From contig DASUKM010000043.1 of NCBI GenBank assembly GCA_036278735.1, forward strand, positions 9,296 to 73,295: a stretch of 64,000 nucleotides of DNA, given 5' to 3'. The stretch is from DASUKM01 sp036278735 (lineage in GTDB: Bacteria > Acidobacteriota > Vicinamibacteria > Vicinamibacterales > 2-12-FULL-66-21). The notes beneath the pieces are model-generated. The model was not told where the DNA came from and made no database searches. It was given only the letters and a program-made list of their open reading frames with translations. Below, piece by piece: positions 41,131 through 47,763 of this stretch. Numbering within the stretch: position 1 is the first letter of the stretch; each line of letters begins with the position of its first letter. A program made the position numbers and the translations under genes.

Positions 41131-41733
41131 ATGTCCCGAAACGAGTCCGACGCCGCCGCGGCGTTCGCCGCGGCCGAAGCGGTCCGCAAGGCGTACGCGG
41201 TCGGGCTCATCGAACGCAGTCCGGATTTCCCCGAGCTGACGTACCCGGACGTGCGGCAGACGGCGTCGCGCGTGCGCGAGGCGGGCATCGCCGTCCGGGC
41301 CGCCGCGCTGCTCGAACGCCGCGAGCCGCCCCCTGCCGACGAACTGATGTGGGCGCTCCGCGAGATCGACGCGCGTCTCGAGGAGTCGCCGCTGCCCCGC
41401 ACCGAGTGGCCGAGGATGGCGGCGCTGTTCGACCGCGATCAGCTCGCGCGGCTGCTCCGCATCTCTCCCTCGAGCGTCGTGCGCTATCAGCACGGCGAGC
41501 GGACGACGCCAGACGATGTGGCGGCGCGGCTGCACATGCTGGCACTGCTGACCGGCGATCTGGCGGGCGCCTACAACGAAATCGGGATCCGCCGCTGGTT
41601 CGAGCGTCCCCGCACGGCGCTCGACGGCCGCACGCCGGCGTCGCTGCTTCGCGCCCGGTGGAGCCCTGACGACGAAGGGCCGAAGCGCGTGCGAGCACTG
41701 GCGCGCGCGCTGGTCGCGTCTCCCGCCGCATGA
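41131..41733 (+). CDS. Xre/MbcA/ParS-type antitoxin (DUF2384 C-terminus)
   Basis: The 200-residue protein has a central helix-turn-helix (RDQLARLLRISPSSVVRYQHGERTTPDDV) and a C-terminal toxin-binding module (YNEIGIRRWFERPRTALDGRTPASLL), the two hallmarks of antitoxins that pair with RES toxins. It is likely to neutralise the toxin encoded next and to repress the pair. Its stop overlaps the toxin start (ATGA). The N-terminal 100 residues are longer than in the commonest members. Confidence 0.9.
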   Translation: MSRNESDAAAAFAAAEAVRKAYAVGLIERSPDFPELTYPDVRQTASRVREAGIAVRAAALLERREPPPADELMWALREIDARLEESPLPRTEWPRMAALFDRDQLARLLRISPSSVVRYQHGERTTPDDVAARLHMLALLTGDLAGAYNEIGIRRWFERPRTALDGRTPASLLRARWSPDDEGPKRVRALARALVASPAA

Positions 41734-42251
41734 TCGCGTTCCGGCACGCCGATCCGAGGCTTCCGTTCTTCTGGGAGGACAGCCGGCAACCGGCCGGCCG
41801 TTGGAACGCGGAGGGCGCCGGTCCCGTGCAATACCTCGCGGAGACGCCCGACGGCGCGTGGGCGGAGTTTCTCCGGCACGAGGAGATTCGAACACCCGAG
41901 GACCTGGCCACCGTGCGCCGCGCGCTGTGGGCGATCGAGATTGACGACGCTGTCGGGGCGGAGCCGGCGCTGTCGAACGAGGTGATGACAGGCGGCCTCG
42001 CGTCGTACGACGCGTGTCGGGCGGAAGCGGACCGTCTCCGTGCCGGCGGCGCCGCGCGGTTCGATGCGCCGTCGGCGGCGCTTCGCGACGCGCGCGGCTT
42101 TCAGGTGCATGGCGGTCTCGTTGCCGGCGACTTCCGCGCGGCGCGCGCGATCGTGTTGTTCGGCGTGCCGGCTGGCGCGACGGGCTGGCGCGCGGTTCAC
42201 GAGGGGCGTCCGCACCAGGAACTCCTCGGTCGCGTCCGATTCCTGCGATAA
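41730..42251 (+). CDS. RES-domain toxin (NAD+-degrading family)
   Basis: The 173-residue protein is a RES-domain protein: AGRWNAEGAGPVQYLAETPDGAWAEFL holds the conserved Arg24, Tyr35 and Glu46. Characterised relatives such as MbcT of Mycobacterium tuberculosis and RES of Pseudomonas putida destroy NAD+ when not held by their Xre antitoxin. It follows its antitoxin with a 4-base overlap and ends 11 bases before the GDP-fucose synthase gene, so it lies inside the polysaccharide locus. Confidence 0.9.
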   Translation: MIAFRHADPRLPFFWEDSRQPAGRWNAEGAGPVQYLAETPDGAWAEFLRHEEIRTPEDLATVRRALWAIEIDDAVGAEPALSNEVMTGGLASYDACRAEADRLRAGGAARFDAPSAALRDARGFQVHGGLVAGDFRAARAIVLFGVPAGATGWRAVHEGRPHQELLGRVRFLR

Positions 42252-42262
42252 TCGAGTCATTT

Positions 42263-43216
42263 ATGTCGACCCGCGTCTTCGTCGCCGGCCACCGCGGCCT
42301 CGTCGGGTCCGCGATCGTGCGGCACCTCGAGCGCGAGGGGCAGGCGCATGTCCTCACGGCGACGCGCGATCAGCTCGATCTGCGCGATCAGGCGGCGGTG
42401 AACTACTGGTTCAAGGCGAACCGCCCCGAGTACGTCTATCTGGTGGCTGGCACCGTTGGCGGGATTCTCGCGAACTCGACCCGGCCGGCCGAGTTCATCT
42501 ACGACAACATGCTGATTCACGCGACGGTGGTGCACGCGGCGCACCTCTACGGCGTGAAGAAGCTGCTGTATCTGGGCAGCTCCTGCATCTACCCGCGGCA
42601 CTGCACGCAGCCGATGACGGAGGAGCAGTTGCTGACGGGTGCCCTCGAGCCGACCAACGAGGCGTACGCGATCGCCAAGATTGCCGGCATCAAGCTGTGC
42701 CAGGCGTATCGCCGGCAGTACGGCGCGAACTTCGTCTCGGCGATGCCGACGAACTTGTACGGTCCGCACGACAACTTCGACCTCACCAGCTCGCACGTGC
42801 TGCCCGCGATGATCCGCCGCTTCCACGAGGCGAAGATCGCCGGCGCTCGCGAGGTGACGATCTGGGGGACGGGAACGCCGCGCCGCGAGTTCCTGCACGT
42901 CGACGACCTCGCGTCGGCGTGCCTGTTCCTGATGGATCGCTACGAATCCGAGCGGCACATCAACGTCGGCACCGGCGAAGACCTCAGCATCCGCGAGCTG
43001 GCGGAATTGGTGCGCGGCGTCGTACACCCGCCGGCGGCGCTCGCGTTCGACACCTCGAAGCCCGACGGCATGCCGCGCAAGCTGCTCGACGTCTCCCGCG
43101 TCCACGCGCTCGGCTGGCGCCATACGATCGCGCTCCGCGACGGCATCGCGGCGACGTACGAGTGGTTCCTCGCCAACCAGTCCCACCTGCGCACCGGGTC
43201 CGCCGTCACCGCGTAA
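42263..43216 (+). CDS. fcl: GDP-L-fucose synthase
   Basis: The 317-residue short-chain dehydrogenase/reductase should epimerise and reduce GDP-4-keto-6-deoxymannose to GDP-L-fucose. It has the NADP motif VFVAGHRGLVGSAIV, the SSCIYPRHCTQPMTEEQLLTG segment with the active-site Cys, and the catalytic pair Tyr/Lys in EAYAIAKIAG; ISxxxxTNLYGPHDNFD and RREFLHVDDLASA follow. The partner GDP-mannose dehydratase (Gmd) is not in this window. Its presence predicts fucose in the polymer. Confidence 0.93.
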   Translation: MSTRVFVAGHRGLVGSAIVRHLEREGQAHVLTATRDQLDLRDQAAVNYWFKANRPEYVYLVAGTVGGILANSTRPAEFIYDNMLIHATVVHAAHLYGVKKLLYLGSSCIYPRHCTQPMTEEQLLTGALEPTNEAYAIAKIAGIKLCQAYRRQYGANFVSAMPTNLYGPHDNFDLTSSHVLPAMIRRFHEAKIAGAREVTIWGTGTPRREFLHVDDLASACLFLMDRYESERHINVGTGEDLSIRELAELVRGVVHPPAALAFDTSKPDGMPRKLLDVSRVHALGWRHTIALRDGIAATYEWFLANQSHLRTGSAVTA

Positions 43217-43300
43217 TCGCCGTGGACGCCTCGCCGTCGGATCGGCCGGAGACGTGCGCCGATCCATGGTGATCCGCCAATCCCTGGCCGAAGGTGTAGG

Positions 43301-43388
43301 TCCGTGTAGGTCCGTGTAATCCGTGTGATCCGTGTGATCCGTGTAATCCGTGTGATCCGTGTAATCCGTGCGATCCGTGTGATCCGTG
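43301..43388. repeat. Nonamer array TCCGTGTRA
   Basis: After one 10-base variant at 43301, eight consecutive 9-base units (TCCGTGTAA, TCCGTGTGA or TCCGTGCGA) run from 43311 to 43382, with a partial unit after. All six translations are repetitive (for example VIRVIRVIR), so it is not coding. It is the only 9-base period in the window. Confidence 0.9.
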
Positions 43389-43437
43389 GCCCTCTTTCGT
43401 CATTGCCCGCGGCCGGGCTCAGGCATACGATCGCTGT

Positions 43438-44178
43438 ATGTCGCTTCGGATTGGTTTCGACATGGACGGCGTGCTCGCCGACTTCGCGTCGGCGTATCAC
43501 GACGTCGAGGCGCGCCTGTTCGGGCCGCGGACGGTGACCCGCGCGGGAAGTCCCGAGGAAGAATCAATCGCACGCGAAGGGGAGGGTGCGGCCGAGCCCG
43601 GACCTGGCGATGCGCCGCCGGACGCCGCCCCCGCCGATGCGTCGGCACTCGAGGCTACCCGCGAGCTGCGGCGCCGCCGCGACGTCATCTGGCAGGCGAT
43701 CCGTGAGACGCCGGACTTCTGGACGTCGCTGACGCCGACCCGCGAGGGAGCGGTGCGTCGGATTCACGAGATGATGCTGCGGCACCGGTGGGAAGTGTTC
43801 TTCATCACGCAGCGCCCGAAGACCGAAGGAGATACGGTCCAGCGGCAGACGCAGCGCTGGCTCGTCGCGCAGGGCTTCGATCTGCCGAGCGTGCTCGTCA
43901 TCCCCGGGTCGCGCGGCGGCGTGGCCGCGGCGCTCGCGCTCGACTATCACGTGGACGACAGCCCGAAGAACTGCGTCGACATCCGGTCCGACTCGAACGC
44001 CCGCCCGATCCTGATCGTCGATACAGACGACGAGATGACCGCGCGCAGCGCACGCAAGCTCGGCATCGCGTCTGCGCTCTCGATCGACGCCTGCCTCGAT
44101 ATCCTCGACCAGGCCAGCCTCGCCCGCACCGAACCGGGTCTCCTCTCCCGCCTCGCTCAGATGATTGGCTGGAAATAG
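43438..44178 (+). CDS. HAD-like protein related to 5'(3')-deoxyribonucleotidases
   Basis: The 246-residue protein starts with the HAD nucleophile motif IGFDMDGVLADF, and has the second motif in FFITQRPKTEGDT and an acidic motif in DYHVDDSPKNCVDI, as in the NT5C/YqfW family of nucleotidases. A low-complexity acidic, Pro- and Ala-rich insert (about residues 38-73) replaces part of the small cap. Substrate is unknown. It is downstream of the nonamer array and not clearly part of the polysaccharide operon. Confidence 0.75.
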   Translation: MSLRIGFDMDGVLADFASAYHDVEARLFGPRTVTRAGSPEEESIAREGEGAAEPGPGDAPPDAAPADASALEATRELRRRRDVIWQAIRETPDFWTSLTPTREGAVRRIHEMMLRHRWEVFFITQRPKTEGDTVQRQTQRWLVAQGFDLPSVLVIPGSRGGVAAALALDYHVDDSPKNCVDIRSDSNARPILIVDTDDEMTARSARKLGIASALSIDACLDILDQASLARTEPGLLSRLAQMIGWK

Positions 44179-44183
44179 GAACC

Positions 44184-44357
44184 CAGTCGCCAGTCGCTGC
44201 CAGTCGCCAGTCGCTGCCAGTCGCCAGTCGCCAGTTACCAGTTACCAGTTACCAGTTACCAGTTACCAGTTACCAGTTTTCCGCCCTCCGCCCTCCGCCC
44301 TCCGCCCTCCGCCCTCCGCCCTCCGCCTTCCGCCCTCCGCCCTCCGCCTTCTGCCCT
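44184..44357. repeat. Concatemer of three different heptamer arrays
   Basis: CAGTCGC units (44184-44231, with some TGC interruptions) change directly into six perfect CAGTTAC units plus CAGTTTT (44232-44280), which change directly into eleven CCGCCCT-type units (44281-44357). The last array ends exactly at the stop codon of the minus-strand gene at 44358. Confidence 0.93.
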
Positions 44358-44828
44358 CTACCGTCCGACGTGATAGTTGTGCGCGACGACGGCGGCGCCT
44401 GCCACGTTCAGCGCGACCATCAAGACGGTCGCGGCTCTCGGATGGTTCTTCGAGAGCCGGTGCGCGAGGAGGATGGTGCCGGTCGCCGACGTCGCCTTCA
44501 ACGCGATGAGCGTCGCCGGCTGCATGTTCGTCCACTTCAGTGCGGGGTTGCGCTCGACGGCGCCGGCGTCGATCGCGCGCAGCGTCGAATGGAGATCGAG
44601 CGCCTGGAGGGTGACGAAACTCGCATAGAGCGAGACGCGAACCCAGTTGGTGGGCGACGGCACCTCCTGATCCGTGTTGAACGACACGGAGGCGAACATG
44701 GAGGGAGCTTCCTCCGCGTCGAGCGGCTGTGCGCACAGCGCGGCGTCGGGTGCGAAGGCCACGAGCAGAAGGATCACGAACGGCAGCGTCGTGCAGTAGC
44801 GTGCAATCGTGTGCATAAGGGCACACAC
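44358..44828 (-). CDS. DUF5658-like small membrane protein, copy A
   Basis: The 156-residue protein has a signal-like N-terminus (IARYCTTLPFVILLLVAFAP) and then three hydrophobic segments. The core LYASFVTLQALDLHSTLRAIDAGAVERNPAL resembles the DUF5658 pattern (D-x-x-S/T...A-x-E-x-N-P). The GTG at 44828 has an AGGAGG ribosome binding site 5 bases upstream and is preferred to the ATG at 44816. The ribosome binding site lies in the loop of the inverted repeat GATGAC/GTCATC (44829-44848). It is a tandem paralogue of the gene at 45014; no function is known. Confidence 0.7.
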   Translation of the reverse strand: MCALMHTIARYCTTLPFVILLLVAFAPDAALCAQPLDAEEAPSMFASVSFNTDQEVPSPTNWVRVSLYASFVTLQALDLHSTLRAIDAGAVERNPALKWTNMQPATLIALKATSATGTILLAHRLSKNHPRAATVLMVALNVAGAAVVAHNYHVGR

Positions 44829-44848
44829 GATGACCTCCTGAAGTCATC
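44829..44848. promoter_or_regulatory. Inverted repeat enclosing a ribosome binding site
   Basis: GATGAC (44829-44834) and GTCATC (44843-44848) flank an 8-base loop containing the Shine-Dalgarno of the gene starting at 44828. It could be an mRNA hairpin presenting the site in its loop, or a short DNA operator. Confidence 0.4.
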
Positions 44849-45013
44849 CGCGCAAGAGAAGGTATGGTGAAGGAAACGTTAAATTCGATCAGAGGGTGAA
44901 GTCTCGGCGGCGGATGACCTTATGGCGCTGGCCGCGCGACGATTGTTCTCCCTCGACGGGAATGTCCGGAACTGCCGGCAGACCAAAGTACGCGTCGCGT
45001 ATGACTTCCGGCC

Positions 45014-45481
45014 TCAGCGGACCACGGCGTAGTTGTGCACCACGACCGCCGTCATCGCGGCGTTGGCGATCGTCATGAAGATCAGCGCCGCGCGTCGATG
45101 ATGCGGGAACAGGCGTTCGCTCGCCCAGATCGTGCCCGCCGTGGCGCCAGCCTTCAGCGCAATGAACGCGGCGGGATGATCGACGACGACGCGCATCGCG
45201 TCGTTGGCTTCGCGTGCACGGCCGGTGGCGATCGCGAGACCGGTTGACTGGACGTCGAGCGCCTGCAGCGCGGCGAACGAAATGTACAGCGGCACGAGCG
45301 CGGCCGGTCGCGGCGCGCGCGCGGCCACGACGGGCGGTACGACGATCGCCTGCGCGACTGGCGCCGGCGTCGCGATGGATGTGGACGTGGATGGTTGCGC
45401 CGCCGCCGGCTGAGCCGCGGCCGGCGCGGCGGCGGCCAGCAGGACGACGACGACGATCGAGCCAGGACACCGCGCCAGCAC
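45014..45481 (-). CDS. DUF5658-like small membrane protein, copy B
   Basis: The 155-residue protein has a signal peptide-like start and an Ala/Pro-rich linker, then LYISFAALQALDVQSTGLAIATGRA and FIALKAGATAGTIWASERLF, colinear with copy A (LYASFVTLQALDLHST; LIALKATSATGTILLAHRLS). Both end HNYxVxR. The acidic/Asn-Pro part is less well kept than in copy A. A GTG at 45481 or TTG at 45484 could start it; a solo end of the 6401 repeat element (45484-45496) lies right against these codons. Confidence 0.65.
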   Translation of the reverse strand: MLARCPGSIVVVVLLAAAAPAAAQPAAAQPSTSTSIATPAPVAQAIVVPPVVAARAPRPAALVPLYISFAALQALDVQSTGLAIATGRAREANDAMRVVVDHPAAFIALKAGATAGTIWASERLFPHHRRAALIFMTIANAAMTAVVVHNYAVVR

Positions 45482-45483
45482 CA

Positions 45484-45496
45484 AGATCTGACCCCC
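45484..45496. repeat. Solo end of the GGGGTCAGATCTT repeat element
   Basis: AAGATCTGACCCC, identical to the right end of the element at 6401-6521, without the rest of the element. Confidence 0.6.
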
Positions 45497-45725
45497 GCCG
45501 CTTGCTTCATCAACGCGGGTGCCATGCAGGCGTGCGCGCGGCGACGCGGCGCGGAATCGCTGACGTGAAACGGAGTTAGGCGGGAAATCGATTGCGGCGG
45601 CGCGCCAGCGCGCGCACGAGGGCGTGCCGCGGAACTGCCCAGTTCGGGAAAGAAACTGCCGTGCGAGAGTAGCGCGAGAGCGACGACCAGCTCAGGCGGG
45701 CACCGAAGCGCAGCACGCGCGGCGC

Positions 45726-46619
45726 TCAGTTGAAGCCGGCGACGTGGCGGCGCAGCGCCTTGACGTGTTCCCAGACGCGCGACGCGTCCTCGTCGGGCGG
45801 GTCCTCGCTGTCGGAGGCATCCGCGTGGCGCGGCAGGAGCCGCAGGTAGCTCTCGAGATCGCGCAGCGCGGCGGCGAAGTCTTCCATCTGGTACGACAGC
45901 AGCCCGCGATCGCGCAGTTCGGCGACCGCCGACGGGTCGACGGCGAGCAGCAGGTCGGAGGCCATCCGCGCCTGCGGGAACGAACGCATCCGGACGTAGA
46001 GCCGCTTCAGGTTGACCAGCATGCGGGTGACGATTTCCTGGCGCGTGGCCCTCGCGAGCAGCCCGCGATCGTACGCCGCTTCGTCGCCGAAATGCTGCTG
46101 GAGCAGCCGCCGGCAGTCCGTCTCGGAGAGCAGCGCGCCGCTGTGGAACGGATCGACGATGAGGTCGCGCTCGCCGGGATCGTCGATGGCGCGTACGAGA
46201 AAGTGGCCGGGGAAATTGATCCCTTCCACGTGCAGCCCGGCCCGGCGCGCGAGTTCGAGATACACGACCGCGAGGCTGATCGGGATGCCGGTGCGGCGGT
46301 CGAGCACCTCGTTCAAGAAGCTGTTGCGCGGATCGTCGTAGTGCTCGCGGTTGCCGCTGAAGCCGAGCTCCTCGTACAGATAGGCGTTGAAGCTGGCGAC
46401 CCGCGCGCCGCCACCCGCGTCGCCGGCACGCAGCAGCCGCGCGGCCGCCATTTCCCCCATCCGCTCCAGCCGCTGCAGGTACGGCTCCGGATCGAGCGCG
46501 GGATACTCGATGCCCGCGATGGCCAGCGCCGCCGGCGCGAGGGATTCCCCCGGCGCATTCATCGCGGCCATCAAGTCGTCGGCGACTCGCGCGCTGCGGC
46601 CGTCGAGGGACGGGGGCAT
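45726..46619 (-). CDS. SirB1-family protein (transglutaminase-like plus TPR)
   Basis: The 297-residue protein has the SirB1 N-terminal transglutaminase-like domain (FNAYLYEELGFSGNREHYDDPRNSFLNEVLDRRTGIPISLAVVYLE) and a C-terminal TPR-like segment (RDRGLLSYQMEDFAAALRDLESYLRLLP). The family is widespread, and its biochemical role is uncertain; the catalytic Cys of true transglutaminases is not in the usual place. The ATG at 46619 is chosen over TTG codons 21 bases upstream. The upstream space is filled by a heptamer array. Confidence 0.83.
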   Translation of the reverse strand: MPPSLDGRSARVADDLMAAMNAPGESLAPAALAIAGIEYPALDPEPYLQRLERMGEMAAARLLRAGDAGGGARVASFNAYLYEELGFSGNREHYDDPRNSFLNEVLDRRTGIPISLAVVYLELARRAGLHVEGINFPGHFLVRAIDDPGERDLIVDPFHSGALLSETDCRRLLQQHFGDEAAYDRGLLARATRQEIVTRMLVNLKRLYVRMRSFPQARMASDLLLAVDPSAVAELRDRGLLSYQMEDFAAALRDLESYLRLLPRHADASDSEDPPDEDASRVWEHVKALRRHVAGFN

Positions 46620-46643
46620 GAGGGGATTGTAAGGCAACAAGAC

Positions 46644-46741
46644 GGAGGGTGGAGGGTGGAAGGCGGAGGGCGGAAGGCGGAGGGCGGAGGGCGGAGGGTG
46701 GAAGGCGGAGGGTGGAGGGTGGAGGGCGGAGGGCGGAGGAA
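46644..46741. repeat. GGAGGGY/GGAAGGC heptamer array
   Basis: Thirteen consecutive 7-base units without a break (46644-46734) plus a fourteenth degenerate unit. It is the inverse orientation of the CCGCCCT array at 44281-44357. It separates two minus-strand genes. Confidence 0.93.
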
Positions 46742-46746
46742 GCTGC

Positions 46747-47409
46747 TTATGTCTTCAGGCCTGACGTGATCAACTCGATCGTGAGCTCGTCCAGGCTGGA
46801 GATGACGACGTCCGCCTCCCGCAGATCGCCGGCGGGGTAGGTGTGGGTGACGGCAATCGTGCGCAGGCCGGCGGCACGGGCCGACTGCAGCCCCTGCCGC
46901 GAGTCCTCGATCGCGACGCACGCGCCGGGCTCGACGCCGTGGAGTTGTGCGGCACGCGCGTAGGGGTCCGGATCCGGTTTCGACCGTTCCGTGTCCTCGG
47001 CCGAGACGATGAAGCGGAAGCGATCCTGCAGGCCGGCGGCGCGCAGCATGAGATCGATGTCGCGCCGCATGGCGCCGGACGCGATGCCGAGCGGAAAGGC
47101 GCGCCCGACCCGCTCCACGCACGCCGCCGCTCCCGGATAGAGCACGTTGCGTCCCCCCACGAGCCGCTCGAAGCGCGCCATCTTCTCGTGCAGCAGCAGA
47201 TCGATCTCCTCGTCGCCGAGGATCAGGCCGTGATCCGCCGCGATGTGCTGGAACACCCCCTCGTCGTCGAATCCAAGATACCGCTCGTAATACGCCGCGC
47301 GCGTCAGGTCGAGGCCCGAATCGCGCAATAGATCCCGCAGCACTTCGAAGTGCAGCGGCTCGGAGTCGGCGAGGACGCCGTCGAAGTCGAAGACGAGGCA
47401 GCGGGGCAT
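46747..47409 (-). CDS. HAD-family phosphatase (beta-phosphoglucomutase-like)
   Basis: The 220-residue protein has the HAD motifs FDFDGVLADSEPLHF (nucleophile), ASGAMRRDID (motif II Ser), SKPDPDPYARAA (motif III Lys) and AIEDSRQGLQSARAAG (motif IV). A helical cap lies between motifs I and II, as in beta-phosphoglucomutase and GPH phosphatases. Substrate is not predictable. The ATG at 47409 starts directly at the conserved fold. Confidence 0.9.
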   Translation of the reverse strand: MPRCLVFDFDGVLADSEPLHFEVLRDLLRDSGLDLTRAAYYERYLGFDDEGVFQHIAADHGLILGDEEIDLLLHEKMARFERLVGGRNVLYPGAAACVERVGRAFPLGIASGAMRRDIDLMLRAAGLQDRFRFIVSAEDTERSKPDPDPYARAAQLHGVEPGACVAIEDSRQGLQSARAAGLRTIAVTHTYPAGDLREADVVISSLDELTIELITSGLKT

Positions 47410-47465
47410 GGGTGTGAGGGCGAGGTTCAGGGCGCCGGGTTCGGGGTTCCGAGTCGGGTGCAAGG

Positions 47466-47550
47466 TTCTCTCCCCCGCCCTCACCGCAAGGCGAAGCCGG
47501 TTCTCGGGCGGGGCGTACGGACAATCGTATTTCGGATTGGAAGCAGAACG
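47466..47550 (-). pseudogene. Relic of the 3' end of a DUF1684 gene
   Basis: These 85 bases match 60278-60364, the 3' end of the DUF1684 gene, with two substitutions and a 2-base gap. On the minus strand they still read NPKYDCPYAPPENRLRLAVR. The rest of the gene is missing and the gap shifts the frame at the upstream end. Confidence 0.75.
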
Positions 47551-47702
47551 AAGAACAGCTCATGGGTTCTCAAATCCGCTGGGTGGAGCGTGCGGCTCAC
47601 CGGGCCGTCCAGTGGAGAGTCTCGACCGCCTGCTCGTGTTTCGCGCAAACATCTGATAACAGGCGGTTTGTATCAAATTTACGGTTCTGGTCGCAAAGGA
47701 CC

Positions 47703-47731
47703 TTGCGAGAAGATTGTATAGCATATACAAT
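47703..47731 (+). promoter_or_regulatory. Promoter with overlapping palindromic operator for the TonB receptor
   Basis: TTGCGA (47703-47708) and TACAAT (47726-47731), separated by 17 bases, form a sigma70-type promoter. A perfect palindrome, ATTGTATA-gca-TATACAAT (47713-47731), covers the spacer and -10 region, so a dimeric repressor bound there would block transcription. It ends 32 bases before the ATG, which has its own AAGGAG ribosome binding site. Confidence 0.6.
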
Positions 47732-47763
47732 ATCGCCGCTGCTGAGAGGCATAAGGAGAGGCC

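Larger units (their letters stand above)
47410..47763. other. 354-bp upstream region of the TonB receptor gene
   Basis: It contains an inverted GAACCC-type heptamer run (about 47425-47465), an 85-base relic of a DUF1684 gene (47466-47550), and the promoter/operator of the receptor gene (47703-47731). No intact gene was found. Confidence 0.7.

Noticed and set aside
43301..43388. A coding interpretation of the nonamer array (VIRVIR or RITRIT repeats)
   Set aside because: All frames give trivial repeats and there is no ribosome binding site; it is a tandem repeat.
12217..44178. A PEP-CTERM/exosortase system, suggested by the AsnB-GT-Wzc layout
   Set aside because: No exosortase-like transmembrane protein and no PEP-CTERM tail was seen in any protein of the window.
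44184..44357. Minus-strand extension of the DUF5658-like protein into the heptamer array (repeats such as GGRRAEGGR)
   Set aside because: The DUF5658-like frame stops at 44358; the extension is in another frame and is pure repeat.
45485..45725. A gene or RNA in the 241-bp gap before the SirB1-like gene
   Set aside because: Apart from the solo repeat end, no ORF with a start signal, no tRNA-like fold and no recognisable motif was seen.
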